Counted from the first letter of the stretch, positions 25,453 through 34,978 are shown. The stretch: DNA of 64,000 bases from an uncultured Chthonomonas sp. (GCA_903885605.1 CAISJD010000207.1:1-64000), one strand, 5' to 3'. A program made the numbers and translations. The notes: generated from the sequence alone by a model not told the origin.

Positions 25453-26523
25453 ATGTCCATCATCAGAGTCGGCATCATCGGCCAGGGCCGGAGCGGGCGC
25501 GATATCCATGGGGCTTACCTGGCGACGGTGGCCGACCGGTTCGCCGTCGTGGCGGCGGTGGACCCGTTGCCCGAGCGGCGCGAACGGGCTGAGGCCGAGT
25601 ATGGCTGCGCTACGTTCGCCACGCACCAGGAGATGCTCGCCGCCTGCGAGCTTGACCTGGTGGTGAACGCCACGCCCAGCCGCCTGCACGTGCCCATCAC
25701 GCTGGAGTGCCTGAAGGCGGGCTTCAACACCCTCTGCGAGAAGCCGTTGGCCCAGCGCGCCGCCGACGTGGATCGCCTCATCGCCGCCTCGCATGCCTCC
25801 GGCCGGCTGCTGGCCATCTTCCAGCAGTCGCGCTACTCGCCGGTCTTCCTGCGCATCCAGGAGGTCATCGCGTCCGGGGTTCTGGGTGAGGTGGTCCAGG
25901 CCAACATCGCCTATGACGGCTTCCAGCGGCGCTACGACTGGCAGACCCTCACGTCGGAGATGGGCGGAAACCTGCTCAACACCGGCCCGCATCCACTGGA
26001 TCAGGCATTGCAGCTCTACGACCCCGAGGCCCAGCCGCAGGTCTTCGCCGTCATGCGCCACGTCCTGAGCAAGGGCGACGCAGATGACCACACGATGCTG
26101 GTCCTTCACGGCGCCGGGCGGCCCACGATCCGGCTGCAGATCACCAACTGCCGGCGCCTCGATGGGCCGACGTATGAGGTCTACGGAACCCAGGGCGGCC
26201 TCCGCGCCGGCATGTCGTCCGCGGAGTGGGAGTGGTTCGACCCGGAGGCGGCGCCTCAGGTGAGCCTGGTCCGCGAGCCGCTCTGCAAGCCCGACGGCAC
26301 CCCCAGCTACTGCTTTGACCCGCTGGAGTGGAACCGCGACGGCTGGCAGGCGCCCGAGGGCTTCGACACCTTCCGCGCCATGGTGGACGCCTACTACGCC
26401 ATGCTCCACCGCACGCTGACGGAGGGCGCCCCGCTGGAGATCACGCCGCAGCAGGTCCGGCGGCAGATCGTGGTCATCGAGGAGTGCCAGCGCCAGAACC
26501 CCCATATCTACCCGAACGCCTGA
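25453..26523 (+). CDS. Gfo/Idh/MocA family oxidoreductase
   Basis: Protein of 356 residues with an N-terminal Rossmann domain (VGIIGQGRSGRDIHG, VVAAVDPLPERRE, VNATPSRLHVP), the family signature CEKPLA at about 95-100, and a C-terminal alpha/beta domain with GGNLLNTGPHPLDQALQL supplying the catalytic His/Asp pair. It uses NAD(P) to oxidise or reduce a sugar or cyclitol in the cytoplasm. AGGAG lies nine bases before the ATG. It probably forms an operon with the preceding isomerase. It ends at a strong hairpin shared with the convergent lipoprotein gene. Confidence 0.88.
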   Translation: MSIIRVGIIGQGRSGRDIHGAYLATVADRFAVVAAVDPLPERRERAEAEYGCATFATHQEMLAACELDLVVNATPSRLHVPITLECLKAGFNTLCEKPLAQRAADVDRLIAASHASGRLLAIFQQSRYSPVFLRIQEVIASGVLGEVVQANIAYDGFQRRYDWQTLTSEMGGNLLNTGPHPLDQALQLYDPEAQPQVFAVMRHVLSKGDADDHTMLVLHGAGRPTIRLQITNCRRLDGPTYEVYGTQGGLRAGMSSAEWEWFDPEAAPQVSLVREPLCKPDGTPSYCFDPLEWNRDGWQAPEGFDTFRAMVDAYYAMLHRTLTEGAPLEITPQQVRRQIVVIEECQRQNPHIYPNA

Positions 26524-26550
26524 CCCGCCGACATGCCCCAGACGCAGCAC

Positions 26551-26584
26551 GGCCCCCGCGCCCGGTTCGCCGGAGGCGGGGGCC
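26551..26584. terminator. GC-rich hairpin between convergent genes
   Basis: GGCCCCCGC (26551-26559) pairs with GCGGGGGCC (26576-26584), and the loop contains a second CCGG-TTCG-CCGG stem. It sits in the 91-base gap between the dehydrogenase (+) and the lipoprotein (-), so it could terminate both. No T tract follows. Confidence 0.5.
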
Positions 26585-26614
26585 GGCTCGCTCTGCGCGG
26601 AGCCGAGACAGGCC

Positions 26615-28225
26615 CTACAGGCCGATCATCTGCTCCAGCACTACCTTCACGCGGGTATCGCCGCTCACGGTGAGCGGCGCAGGCACAGACGATAGGTCGC
26701 GCAACACCGCCGCTATGGCGTACTCACCTGCGGGCACCTTCAGTTGGAACGTGCCGTCGGCTCCCGCGCGGGTGTGGAACGCCGCAACAGGCCGGTCGGA
26801 GCCGTCCATGCTGGGGTCGGTCATGCTGGATAGCACCACATGGGCGCCCGCCGCGGGGACCTCAGCGCCGTCGCGCATCCGAACCGCCAGGCCGCTCACG
26901 ATGAACCGGTCACCGGCCGGTAGCGGATCCAGCGCCACGTCGGCCTGCACATCGGCGCCGGCCGCCACGGTCACCGTCTGCGTCGCGATGCGGTAGCCGT
27001 TGGAGTGCACGGCCAGCATGCGCTCACCCGAAGGAACCGTCAGGCTGTACTTGCCATTGGCGTCGGTCTCGGTGACCAGCAGCATATCGCCGGGCACGAA
27101 GCCGCCGCCGGAGGAGCCGGAGCTACCGGTCGAGATGCCCGAGTCATCGGTCGGCGGCGGCGGCGGGGCCTGCAGTCGGGCCGCGACCTTGGCGCCGGCG
27201 ATGGGCGCGCCCGTCGCCTTGTCCGTCACCACGCCGTAGACGGATCCGACGCGCGGCGTGTGGGGCGTCAGGCTGATGTCGGCGGTAGCTGTCTTGCCTT
27301 CGGTCACCGTGACGACCTGGGTACCGGGCTCAAAGCCGTGCCTCGAAGCGGTGGCCGTATAGTCGCCCGCCGGGACGTTGGCGATCAGGTAAGCGCCCTG
27401 ATTGTCGGTATAGGCATGGAGCGGCGGCGGCCAGACGGCAGGGCCGATCCCGTCGCGGACGGGCGGCAGGCTCTGGATCACCACATCGCCGGGTCGGTGG
27501 AGCCATATGAGCGCGCCGGCCACGGGGGTGGCCTCGCCCGCCGCGTTGATGGCCGTCACCGTACCCGCGACGGCGCCCGTAGCCTCGGCGGGAGCGGGGT
27601 CCAGCGCGGCATCACCTGCGGTCGTGGCGCCCTGCTTCACCTCCAGCAACAGCGACGTCGCGAGGAAGCTGGGCTTCTCGATGGTCGCCGCGTAGTTACC
27701 GGGAAGCAGGCCGCGAAGGGTGTAACTGCCTGCCGCGTCGGTGCGAGCATGGCGCACGGGCAGCGGCAGGATATCGGCGGTGTTGCTCACCACGGCGGGC
27801 GTCACCGTCACGCGGGCGCCGGCGATGGGGCTCTTGTCCGCAGAGGAGGTAACGAGCCCACTGATCTGCCCGGCGTCAGCCAGGATCACATCGCCCACGT
27901 CGGTCCGCCGCCCGCGGCGCACCTGAGCCACCAGCGAGGCGGCCTTGCCGCTCGTGCGGGCGACCACGGTCTGGTACCCTTCAGGCACGCTATCGAGCGT
28001 GAAGCTGCCGTCAGGCGCGGCCGTCGTACTCAGCGTGGTACCTTCGACAGAGACCTGGATCGCCTCGGCGCCTGCAGCAGCAGCCAACGCGTCCCGTTGG
28101 ATGAAGGCCGAACCCGAGAGGCTACCGAAGCCCAGCTTGTCGGCGCTACCGCCGCCGCCGCAGCCCCAGAGCGTTGATAACAGGAGCGCGGCCACCACCA
28201 ACAGCGGCCGCCTGGATGTGAACAT
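26615..28225 (-). CDS. Lipoprotein of repeated Carboxypeptidase-regulatory-like domains
   Basis: Protein of 536 residues. The signal peptide ends in the lipobox LSTLWGC followed by GGGGS, so it is a lipoprotein anchored in a membrane. The rest is about five CarboxypepD_reg-like/transthyretin-type beta-sandwich repeats. Each has a pattern such as GAVAGTVTAIN..., TPVAGALIWL, then TDNQGAYLIANVPAGDYTATA. A Pro/Ser/Gly linker (PPPPPTDDSGIS, SSGSSGGG) divides the fourth repeat. No enzymatic motif is present; a surface-binding or stalk role is inferred. GGAGG lies six bases before the ATG, and a well-formed promoter lies at 28276-28304. Confidence 0.8.
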   Translation of the reverse strand: MFTSRRPLLVVAALLLSTLWGCGGGGSADKLGFGSLSGSAFIQRDALAAAAGAEAIQVSVEGTTLSTTAAPDGSFTLDSVPEGYQTVVARTSGKAASLVAQVRRGRRTDVGDVILADAGQISGLVTSSADKSPIAGARVTVTPAVVSNTADILPLPVRHARTDAAGSYTLRGLLPGNYAATIEKPSFLATSLLLEVKQGATTAGDAALDPAPAEATGAVAGTVTAINAAGEATPVAGALIWLHRPGDVVIQSLPPVRDGIGPAVWPPPLHAYTDNQGAYLIANVPAGDYTATASRHGFEPGTQVVTVTEGKTATADISLTPHTPRVGSVYGVVTDKATGAPIAGAKVAARLQAPPPPPTDDSGISTGSSGSSGGGFVPGDMLLVTETDANGKYSLTVPSGERMLAVHSNGYRIATQTVTVAAGADVQADVALDPLPAGDRFIVSGLAVRMRDGAEVPAAGAHVVLSSMTDPSMDGSDRPVAAFHTRAGADGTFQLKVPAGEYAIAAVLRDLSSVPAPLTVSGDTRVKVVLEQMIGL

Positions 28226-28275
28226 GGGGTTCCTCCCTGAGCGCAGACGTGCGCAGACGACTTAGGATGTGAGAT

Positions 28276-28304
28276 ATCGTAACATACGGCGCGAGATCGG
28301 TCAA
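28276..28304 (-). promoter_or_regulatory. Sigma-70-type promoter for the lipoprotein gene
   Basis: On the minus strand TTGACC (28304-28299) and TACGAT (28281-28276) are separated by exactly 17 bases, giving a start near 28269 and a leader of about 45 bases. It overlaps the region upstream of recQ, which argues for a downstream recQ start. Confidence 0.5.
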
Positions 28305-28337
28305 GTGTCCCGGCGGCCGATTCCCGGGGCGCGCCCT

Positions 28338-30179
28338 GTGACCGCCGCAGAGCCTGCCTGCAGAGGGCTGTCCGCCGCCCTGCGGGAGATGTTCGGCTAC
28401 GACGCCTTTAAGCCGTACCAGGAGCCCATCATCGAGCAGGTGATGGCCGGCTCCGACGTGCTTGCCGTGCTGCCCACGGGAGGCGGCAAGTCGCTCTGCT
28501 ACCAGCTTCCCGCAGCGCTACTGCCGGGGCCGACGCTGGTGGTCTCGCCGCTCATCTCGCTGATGAAGGACCAGTTTGACAACCTGCCGCCGGCCCTGCG
28601 CGACAAGGCCACGATCATCAACAGCAGCGTGCCGCAGGACGAGATCCAGGAGCGGCTGGCCGATATTGAGCGGGGCCGCACCCGCCTTATCTACGCCGCG
28701 CCGGAGCGGCTCCGCCAGCAGGGCTTCCTCGAGCGCATGGAGCGGGTGGGCCTTTCGCTGGTGGTGGTAGACGAGGCGCACTGCGTCTCGGTCTGGGGTC
28801 ACGACTTCCGGCCGGATTACCTCTTCATCCGCCGGGCGCTGGAGCGGCTGGCCGAGGCAGGGTCGCGCCCGCCCCTGCTGGCCGTGACCGCCACCGCCAC
28901 CCCGGAGATGCAGCGCGAGATCCAGGCGCAGTTCGGGCGGACCATGAACGTGACCATGGCGCCGCTCTTCCGGCCCAACCTGCGGCTCGAGGCGCTCCGG
29001 TGCGCCGACAACAAGGAGAAGACCAAAGCGCTGGTGCGCATCTGCCGATCGACGCCTGGACCGGGCATCGTCTACGCCACGTCGCGCGCCAAGTGCGAGG
29101 AACTCGCCGACAACCTGCGCGGCGCAGGGATCGTAGCCGAGCACTACCACGCGGGCCTGAACCCCGATTCGCGCAGGATGACGCAAGAGCGCTTCATGGA
29201 GGGCCGCACACGCGTCGTGGCCGCGACCATCGCCTTCGGCATGGGGATCGACAAGCCCGACGTACGCCTGGTGGCCCACTACATGCTGCCGACCTCGGTA
29301 GAGAACTACATGCAGGAGGTGGGGCGCGCCGGGCGCGACGGCAAGCCCTCGCGATGCGTCCTGCTGCATACCGCCTCGGATCAGGGGATGCTGAGCCGGT
29401 GGATGCGTTCCGAGGCTGTGGACCTCGACGACGTGAAGGTCACCTACCGAGCCCTGCGCGCGATGCTGACCGCCGGGAGCCGCACCATCGATGCCGAGGA
29501 CCTCACGGAGGCGGCGTTCGGCGTCGGCCGGGTCGAAGAGAAGGGCACCGCGGTGCGAGTGGCCATCTCCATCATGGAGTCGTGCAACATGCTGGTGCGC
29601 CACGCCGACTATGGCCGCAGCCTGGTGGTTGAACTCCTGCCTGCCCCGCCGGCGGCCAAGATCACCATTGAGAACCTCATACGCCGGCGCCGCCAGCACG
29701 CCGAACTGAGGCTCGACGGCGTGGTCAGCTACGCCTCCAGCAGCCGGTGCCGCCACGCAACGCTGGCGCGCCACTTCGGCCAGGCGATGGAGCCCTGCGG
29801 CAGGTCCTGTGACCGGTGCGACGGCGGCGAGGAGCCTGAACCCCCCGGCAAGGCCGAGCGTTCCCGAGGGCGAAGCGCCTCCCGAACCGCGGCCCAGGGG
29901 AGGAAACTCGATCCCTCCTGGAGCGAGGCAAGCCCCTACGAGACCGAGCGGTTCGAGGCCCTGCGCGACTGGCGCAAGGGGGTCGCCGCAGAGGCGGAAG
30001 TCCCGGCCTTTGTGATCTTCGCAGACCGAACGCTTCGCGCCATCGCCGCCGCCAATCCCAGGCGCCTGGCCGACCTGGCGGGCATCACGGGGGTTGGCCC
30101 GGCCAAGCTGGAGCGCCATGGCGACGGAGTGCTGGAGGCCCTGCGCCGGGCCGAGCAGGACCCGGGCGGAGGCGACTGA
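28338..30179 (+). CDS. recQ: ATP-dependent DNA helicase RecQ
   Basis: 3'-5' DNA helicase acting in recombination and replication repair, 613 residues from GTG 28338. Motifs are PTGGGKSLCYQL (Walker A), VVDEAHCVSVWGHDFRPDY (DEAH box and RecQ signature), AVTATATP and VGRAGRDG (motif VI). The zinc-binding Cys cluster follows (SRCRH, EPCGRSCDRCDGG), then a Ser/Arg linker and a C-terminal HRDC domain (FVIFADRTLRAIAAANP, GITGVGPAKLERHG). The open frame extends to GTG 28269, with another GTG at 28305, but that region holds the divergent promoter and does not look like RecQ, so I chose 28338. None has a strong ribosome site. It has full RecQ length and no defect is seen. Confidence 0.93.
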   Translation: MTAAEPACRGLSAALREMFGYDAFKPYQEPIIEQVMAGSDVLAVLPTGGGKSLCYQLPAALLPGPTLVVSPLISLMKDQFDNLPPALRDKATIINSSVPQDEIQERLADIERGRTRLIYAAPERLRQQGFLERMERVGLSLVVVDEAHCVSVWGHDFRPDYLFIRRALERLAEAGSRPPLLAVTATATPEMQREIQAQFGRTMNVTMAPLFRPNLRLEALRCADNKEKTKALVRICRSTPGPGIVYATSRAKCEELADNLRGAGIVAEHYHAGLNPDSRRMTQERFMEGRTRVVAATIAFGMGIDKPDVRLVAHYMLPTSVENYMQEVGRAGRDGKPSRCVLLHTASDQGMLSRWMRSEAVDLDDVKVTYRALRAMLTAGSRTIDAEDLTEAAFGVGRVEEKGTAVRVAISIMESCNMLVRHADYGRSLVVELLPAPPAAKITIENLIRRRRQHAELRLDGVVSYASSSRCRHATLARHFGQAMEPCGRSCDRCDGGEEPEPPGKAERSRGRSASRTAAQGRKLDPSWSEASPYETERFEALRDWRKGVAAEAEVPAFVIFADRTLRAIAAANPRRLADLAGITGVGPAKLERHGDGVLEALRRAEQDPGGGD

Positions 30180-30186
30180 ACCCGCC

Positions 30187-30216
30187 TTGACGCCATAGCA
30201 CGCTAGCCGGTAGCAT
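30187..30216 (+). promoter_or_regulatory. Promoter of the Uma2 gene
   Basis: TTGACG (30187-30192) and TAGCAT (30211-30216) are separated by 18 bases. A start near 30223 would give a very short leader containing GGAGGAAG. The ATG at 30215 lies inside the -10 box, which supports ATG 30236 as the start of translation. Confidence 0.45.
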
Positions 30217-30235
30217 GGGTCCATGGAGGAAGCCG

Positions 30236-30856
30236 ATGAGTATCGCCGCCGTCGAACCACGCTGGACCGACGCCGACTACCTGGCCTTTGAGCGGGCGTC
30301 CGACGTTCGGCACGAATACGTTGACGGGATCGTCTACGACATGTCCGGCGGCAGCGTCGCGCATGCGCTTCTGATCGCCCAGCTGACGGCCGAGGTTGGC
30401 CTGCAGTTGCGCGGTAAGCCCTGCCGCCCGTACAGCGCCGACCTGCGCGTGCACAATGCTGAGACCGGCGCCTACACCTACCCCGACCTCACCATCGTCT
30501 GCGGCGAGGTGCAGCTCCTCGACGAGCAGCGCGATACGCTGCTGAACCCCACCGTGGTGGTGGAGGTCCTATCGCCCAGCACCGAGGCATACGACCGCAG
30601 CCGGAAGTTCGCCCACTACCGCCGCATCCCCTCGCTGCGCGACTACGTCCTGGTCAGCCAGGAGGCGCCGATCATCGAGGTCTTCAGCCGCCGCGAGGGT
30701 GACGCCTGGCTCTACACCCCCTACGAGGGCCTCGACGCCTCAGCCGAGGTCAGCTCCATCGGGTGCGACGTGCCGCTGGCCGAGGTCTACGCCGGTGTCA
30801 GCTTCGAGCCCCCGGCGGCCCCGGAGCAAGCGGCGAAGGAGCCGGTGGCGGGATAG
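30236..30856 (+). CDS. Uma2 family endonuclease-like protein
   Basis: Protein of 206 residues of the Uma2 (DUF820) restriction-endonuclease-like family, common in multiple copies in cyanobacteria and Armatimonadota. RHEYVDGIVYDMSGG, YPDLTIVCG and VVVEVLSPSTEAYDRSRKF carry the PD-(D/E)XK residues (Glu, Asp, Glu, then Lys). GGAGGAAG directly precedes ATG 30236. The biological role of the family is unknown; many members are near mobile elements, and here a transposase remnant follows. The protein looks intact. Confidence 0.88.
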   Translation: MSIAAVEPRWTDADYLAFERASDVRHEYVDGIVYDMSGGSVAHALLIAQLTAEVGLQLRGKPCRPYSADLRVHNAETGAYTYPDLTIVCGEVQLLDEQRDTLLNPTVVVEVLSPSTEAYDRSRKFAHYRRIPSLRDYVLVSQEAPIIEVFSRREGDAWLYTPYEGLDASAEVSSIGCDVPLAEVYAGVSFEPPAAPEQAAKEPVAG

Positions 30857-30988
30857 GCAGGTACCGCAAAACGTTGATTGTGGTCGCGCTCGGCGGTTGC
30901 TGACAGCAGCGTTCGCGGGCGCACTTGGCGTGCGGACGCTGACCAACACCGTCTGTGCTCTGTGGCGATCCCGGAAGGCAAGCCTGCA

Positions 30989-31349
30989 CTAGCCCGGCTT
31001 CCACAGCACGAACGCGAGGAAGCAGGCCAGGATGTGGGCCTGCACGCGCCTCTCGGTCTGGTGCCGGATCGGCCTCAGTCCGAAGTCGGTCTTGTGTAAA
31101 CGGAACGCGGGCTCCGCCTCGGTCAGTTGGATGCAGGCGCGCCAGAGGTCTTCGGCCGGGCAGTCCGTGACGGTGCTTCTCAGGACATAGCTGCCCTCGC
31201 TCAGTTCGGCCCACTCGCGCCACTCATCGACCTTCAGCCACGCCACACTCGCGCGGCCGCGGACCGGTCGCGGTCCGGTAGCTCTCGACGAGTTGCCAGT
31301 GCACATAGGCGTTGCCACGCCGGGCCCGCCGACACTTTCGCAGGTACAT
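30989..31349 (-). mobile_element. Broken IS1634-like (IS4 group) transposase remnant
   Basis: Reading from 31349 on the minus strand, MYLRKCRRARRGNAYVHW and LVESYRTATGPRPR match the N-terminus of IS1634-type transposases. After a frameshift, SEGSYVLRSTVTD, LTEAEPAFRLHKTDFGLRPI and AHILACFLAFVLWK match the C-terminal region. The whole DDE catalytic core between them (several hundred residues) is missing, and the C-terminus stops early at 30989. It is a deletion remnant and cannot transpose. Terminal inverted repeats were not found. It lies in the 564-base gap 30857-31420, which otherwise holds no gene. Confidence 0.75.
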
Positions 31350-31420
31350 GCCGCCGGTATGGCCGATCGCCGGAGGCCGGCATGATCGCGGCCACTGACA
31401 CCGGCGGTTGCCGCGCGGGT

Positions 31421-34400
31421 TCATTGGACCATGAACACCTCTCGCGCCTCCGAGGCGGACATCGGCGCCGTCTGCGGGGCGAACGCGCCGGACAGCGCGC
31501 CATCGACAAGGCAGTCCAGGAGGTACCCGGCCTCCGGTAGCCCGTTGCGGATGCCCGCCAGTACGCGCAGGGAGCAGACGAGCAGCTTGCCCTGCCCGAT
31601 GCGCCCCTCGGTTACGAGGCCGCATCGGTACAGCTTGGTGCGGTTCCTCGGATCGGGCCACGGCGCGGCCGACGCCGGGTCGAAGTCCGCCTTCAGCGCC
31701 CAGACCACCGGGGCCAGCCGGCTGCGCTCAATGCCGTTCGACGTGGTCAGGTCCACTGCCGCGACCTCCGCACCGAAGAGCCTGATGTACTGCAGGGCGC
31801 AGTAGCCGTCGCCGGGGAAGCCGCGAACCGCGGGATGGTCCTCGACCATGGTGCCGATGCTCCGCAGGCCCTGCGGCCAGTACGGGGTCGGTATTGTGCG
31901 GGCCATAACGCCCTCCTCCGCAAGAAGGACCGCGGTGCCGCCGCCGGCGATGTAGTCCAACAGCGCAGGGCTCACCCTGTCGGCGACAGCCAGACGGGTC
32001 GTACCGGACAGCGTGGAGGCCTGTGCGCCGTAACGTGCGCCGATGGCCGCCTCGCCGATCAGGTTCGCCACGCCGGTGCGGGCCGGACCGGGCTTCGTGG
32101 CCGGAAACACCCAGAAATCCCACGAGTTGGCCTGCGTGCAGGAAGGCGCGTCCAGTCGGACGTCCAGGGTCAGCTTGGCGGCTCCGCCCTCGCTTCCGGG
32201 AGCCAGGGCCACCTTTGCCACCTCCTTGACCTTTCCAACGGCAACGTCGATGTGGTCGATGGTTCCTGACGCCACCACGTGCGACGCCCGCCGCAGGCTC
32301 CACGACAGCTTCCCGCCGGCGATGGGAGCCGCGCCGTAATGGGAAACGATGATCCCGATCTGTTTGGTCTTGCCGGCTTCGAGAGCCCGGTCCGACGAAG
32401 CTGCGCTGATGAGCAGGACCGTCTCGCGGTTGAAGCGGCTGAACGGCTCAGGGTCCGGGAACTTCTCCGGCTCATAGAACATGTTGAGCAAGCCCAGGCA
32501 GGGCGGATCGCCCTCCACGCCGCCGGGCAGGTCGGTCATGAGCCAGTAGTTGTAGCCGTCCAGCGTGGGCGACCGGCGGGCGGCCTCGTAAGCGTCCTTG
32601 AGGTACATGCCGAAGTAGTCCAGCGAGGCCTTGCGGATGGCCGGGTACCGGTCAGTGAGCCCGTAGTCGGCAATCTGGCGAATGTGCACCGCGACGCAGT
32701 CGTTGTCGACGACCACGCCGGTGTACTTCGGGAGGATCGACAGTTCCGGCAGACTGCCGGCATACACGTTGTTGAACTCGTGCCAGATGTGCGGCTTGTC
32801 CTTGGTGGACTGGGCCGCGCTCGGTTCCGTGACGAGCGCGCCGATCCTGCCGTCAACCGGGTCAACCATGAAGTGAACCCGGGTAGGGGTCTCAGCGGCT
32901 CCATTGATGGCAAGCGTCAGCTGCGCGCCGTCGTACGTCACGCCGATATGGTTCCATTGGCCGGCCCGCAGGGATGCCGCGGACCGGGCCACGTTCATCA
33001 TCCACTGCCCGACGAGCAGCTTGCCGGTCCCTTCCTCGCCGTCCATCGAAAGCAGGAAGCCCGAGCCGCCCGACGCCGCGCCACACGAGAAGGGCGTACC
33101 GAAGTCGCCTTTGGCGAAGCCGCTCGGCCTGACCCAGAGCGAAAGGCTGAAGGGATCATTGCCCCTGGCGAATGCCTCCGGCGCTGCGCGTCTCAGATCG
33201 ATGCCGGGGGTCGCTTCGCCAAACCGGACCGCGCCGACTGATGCCTGCACCGGCACGGGGCCCTGGGCGCCGAATGATCCCGCCGGCATGGTGGGCGAGT
33301 AGGCGCCATGCCGGCCGTGCCCGCTCAGGTCGGCCGCCCTGGCTCCCGGGCGATCGTTCAGGGCCCAGTAGCCGGAAGGGCGCATGGCGCGCACGAGGGC
33401 GCGGAGCTCGGGGCCGGTCCCGGCAAGCCTTGCCATCTCAGCCGTCGGCAGGCACGTGCGGAAGTACGCCACCTCCGAGATATCACCCCGGAAGGGCTGC
33501 GCAGGCTTCGCGGAGGCATCGCTATCGCCGAACTGGGCGGCAAGCGTGACGATGTCCGTCGGGAAGATGCCCGTCCCTTCGGAGGCGATGAAAAGCCGGG
33601 TAGGATCGGTGCTCTTGAAGGTCTCGTGGGCATACCGGACGTATTCCATCCATTCGGGGGTGGCGGCACACTCGTTCCCGGCCGACCACGCGTACCACGA
33701 CGGGTGGTTCCGGTGCTCCCGGATGATCTGCGGCACCATCTTCTTGTAGAGCGGGATGACCTCGGACTGCCGGGGCCAGGTGTTCCAGTAGGCCGCCGCT
33801 TCCGCGAGGATCAGGAAGCCCACCTCATCGGCGGCGTCAAACACCTCCTTGGACGGCGTATGGCCGAGGTACCGGAAGCCGTTGAACCCGTACCGCTTGC
33901 ACTGCTTGATGCGCTCGGCGTAGACAGCCTTGTCCGGCACAAGGGTGCCGGTGATCGGCTCCACGTAGTCGTCGCCCAGGCCCCGAATGAAGTAGGGTCG
34001 ACCGTTGAGGAGGAGGGCGCCTCCGGGGCCGGTGGTGATCTCCCGCATGCCGAACCGGTCCCGCTTTTCATCGACGGCGGCGCCGCCGTGCGAGAGGACG
34101 GCCTGGACCCCATAGAGGAACGGGTCCTCGGGTGTCCACGGGTGCACGCGGCGGAGCTTGACGTCAAGCCGGACCGGCGCGCTCACCGACTCGCCGTCGC
34201 GGAACCGCACCGTCGCTTCCGCGTCACCTCCCGCCCCGCCGCCGGCGGCCGCGACGGTTACCCGGAGCCTGCCGTCCCACGCGTTGCCGCAAACGGCGCG
34301 CTTGAGGCAGACCTCCACGGCAGCCGACCGGCTCGCCAGGTGCGGGGTGATGTTCAGCGTGTCGATGTACGGGTCCGTGCGCGCCTCCAGCCAGACCGGC

Positions 34401-34978
34401 CGGTACAGCCCGCCCCAATGCGCCCAGTAGTTGAACATCCCGACGGGGCCTGGCCGGACGACGGCATCCCTGTGGGGATCATGGCTTCCGGAGACGCTGT
34501 CCACGCGGCACGCGATGGTGTTGACGGCTCCAAACCGGGCGGCATCGGTGATGTCGAATTCGTAGGGCGTCAGGTAGTGCTCGACCGTGCCGGTGCGAAG
34601 CCCATTGACATAGACATCGCCCAGGGCGGTCACGCCATCCATGTGGATCCAGACACGCTTACCTTGCCAGTTCGCCGGAACCTGAACCGATCGCCTGTAC
34701 CATGCCTTGCCCTGGTAGTCGTTGCGAAGGTGGTTCCTGGCCGGCCCGAACCCTTGCGCCTGCCAGTTGCCGGGGACCTTGATCTTGTCCGGATAAGCGG
34801 CATCCGCGCTGAACCAGCCCTGGGCAACGCCCTCATCCTTTGGGTCCATCCGGAACTCCCACACTCCGTTGAGGTCGAGGGTGGGGCGTGGCCCTGCGGC
34901 GAGCGCCGTAGTGCGAAGCATCGTTGCCATGAGTAGACTCCAGATTGCCGTGCCGATAGCGCGTCCAAGGTGCGTCAT
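31421..34978 (-). CDS. Secreted glycoside hydrolase family 2 protein with inserted LamG-like domain
   Basis: Protein of 1185 residues with a signal peptide (SLLMATMLRTTALAAG). Domain order is sugar-binding jelly roll (33-200), Ig-like domain (200-310), then a TIM barrel with acid/base Glu436 in WSAGNECA and likely nucleophile Glu734 in IWHEFNN. Between them a LamG/concanavalin-like domain is inserted in permuted order (see findings). C-terminal beta domains and an alpha/beta glutamine-amidotransferase-like part (about 980-1150; GGGTAVLLAEEGV) follow. It is an exo-acting beta-glycosidase by family; the substrate is unknown. It overlaps the upstream GH43-like gene by 4 nt (ATGA), so the two are translationally coupled. 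Confidence 0.82.
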   Translation of the reverse strand: MTHLGRAIGTAIWSLLMATMLRTTALAAGPRPTLDLNGVWEFRMDPKDEGVAQGWFSADAAYPDKIKVPGNWQAQGFGPARNHLRNDYQGKAWYRRSVQVPANWQGKRVWIHMDGVTALGDVYVNGLRTGTVEHYLTPYEFDITDAARFGAVNTIACRVDSVSGSHDPHRDAVVRPGPVGMFNYWAHWGGLYRPVWLEARTDPYIDTLNITPHLASRSAAVEVCLKRAVCGNAWDGRLRVTVAAAGGGAGGDAEATVRFRDGESVSAPVRLDVKLRRVHPWTPEDPFLYGVQAVLSHGGAAVDEKRDRFGMREITTGPGGALLLNGRPYFIRGLGDDYVEPITGTLVPDKAVYAERIKQCKRYGFNGFRYLGHTPSKEVFDAADEVGFLILAEAAAYWNTWPRQSEVIPLYKKMVPQIIREHRNHPSWYAWSAGNECAATPEWMEYVRYAHETFKSTDPTRLFIASEGTGIFPTDIVTLAAQFGDSDASAKPAQPFRGDISEVAYFRTCLPTAEMARLAGTGPELRALVRAMRPSGYWALNDRPGARAADLSGHGRHGAYSPTMPAGSFGAQGPVPVQASVGAVRFGEATPGIDLRRAAPEAFARGNDPFSLSLWVRPSGFAKGDFGTPFSCGAASGGSGFLLSMDGEEGTGKLLVGQWMMNVARSAASLRAGQWNHIGVTYDGAQLTLAINGAAETPTRVHFMVDPVDGRIGALVTEPSAAQSTKDKPHIWHEFNNVYAGSLPELSILPKYTGVVVDNDCVAVHIRQIADYGLTDRYPAIRKASLDYFGMYLKDAYEAARRSPTLDGYNYWLMTDLPGGVEGDPPCLGLLNMFYEPEKFPDPEPFSRFNRETVLLISAASSDRALEAGKTKQIGIIVSHYGAAPIAGGKLSWSLRRASHVVASGTIDHIDVAVGKVKEVAKVALAPGSEGGAAKLTLDVRLDAPSCTQANSWDFWVFPATKPGPARTGVANLIGEAAIGARYGAQASTLSGTTRLAVADRVSPALLDYIAGGGTAVLLAEEGVMARTIPTPYWPQGLRSIGTMVEDHPAVRGFPGDGYCALQYIRLFGAEVAAVDLTTSNGIERSRLAPVVWALKADFDPASAAPWPDPRNRTKLYRCGLVTEGRIGQGKLLVCSLRVLAGIRNGLPEAGYLLDCLVDGALSGAFAPQTAPMSASEAREVFMVQ

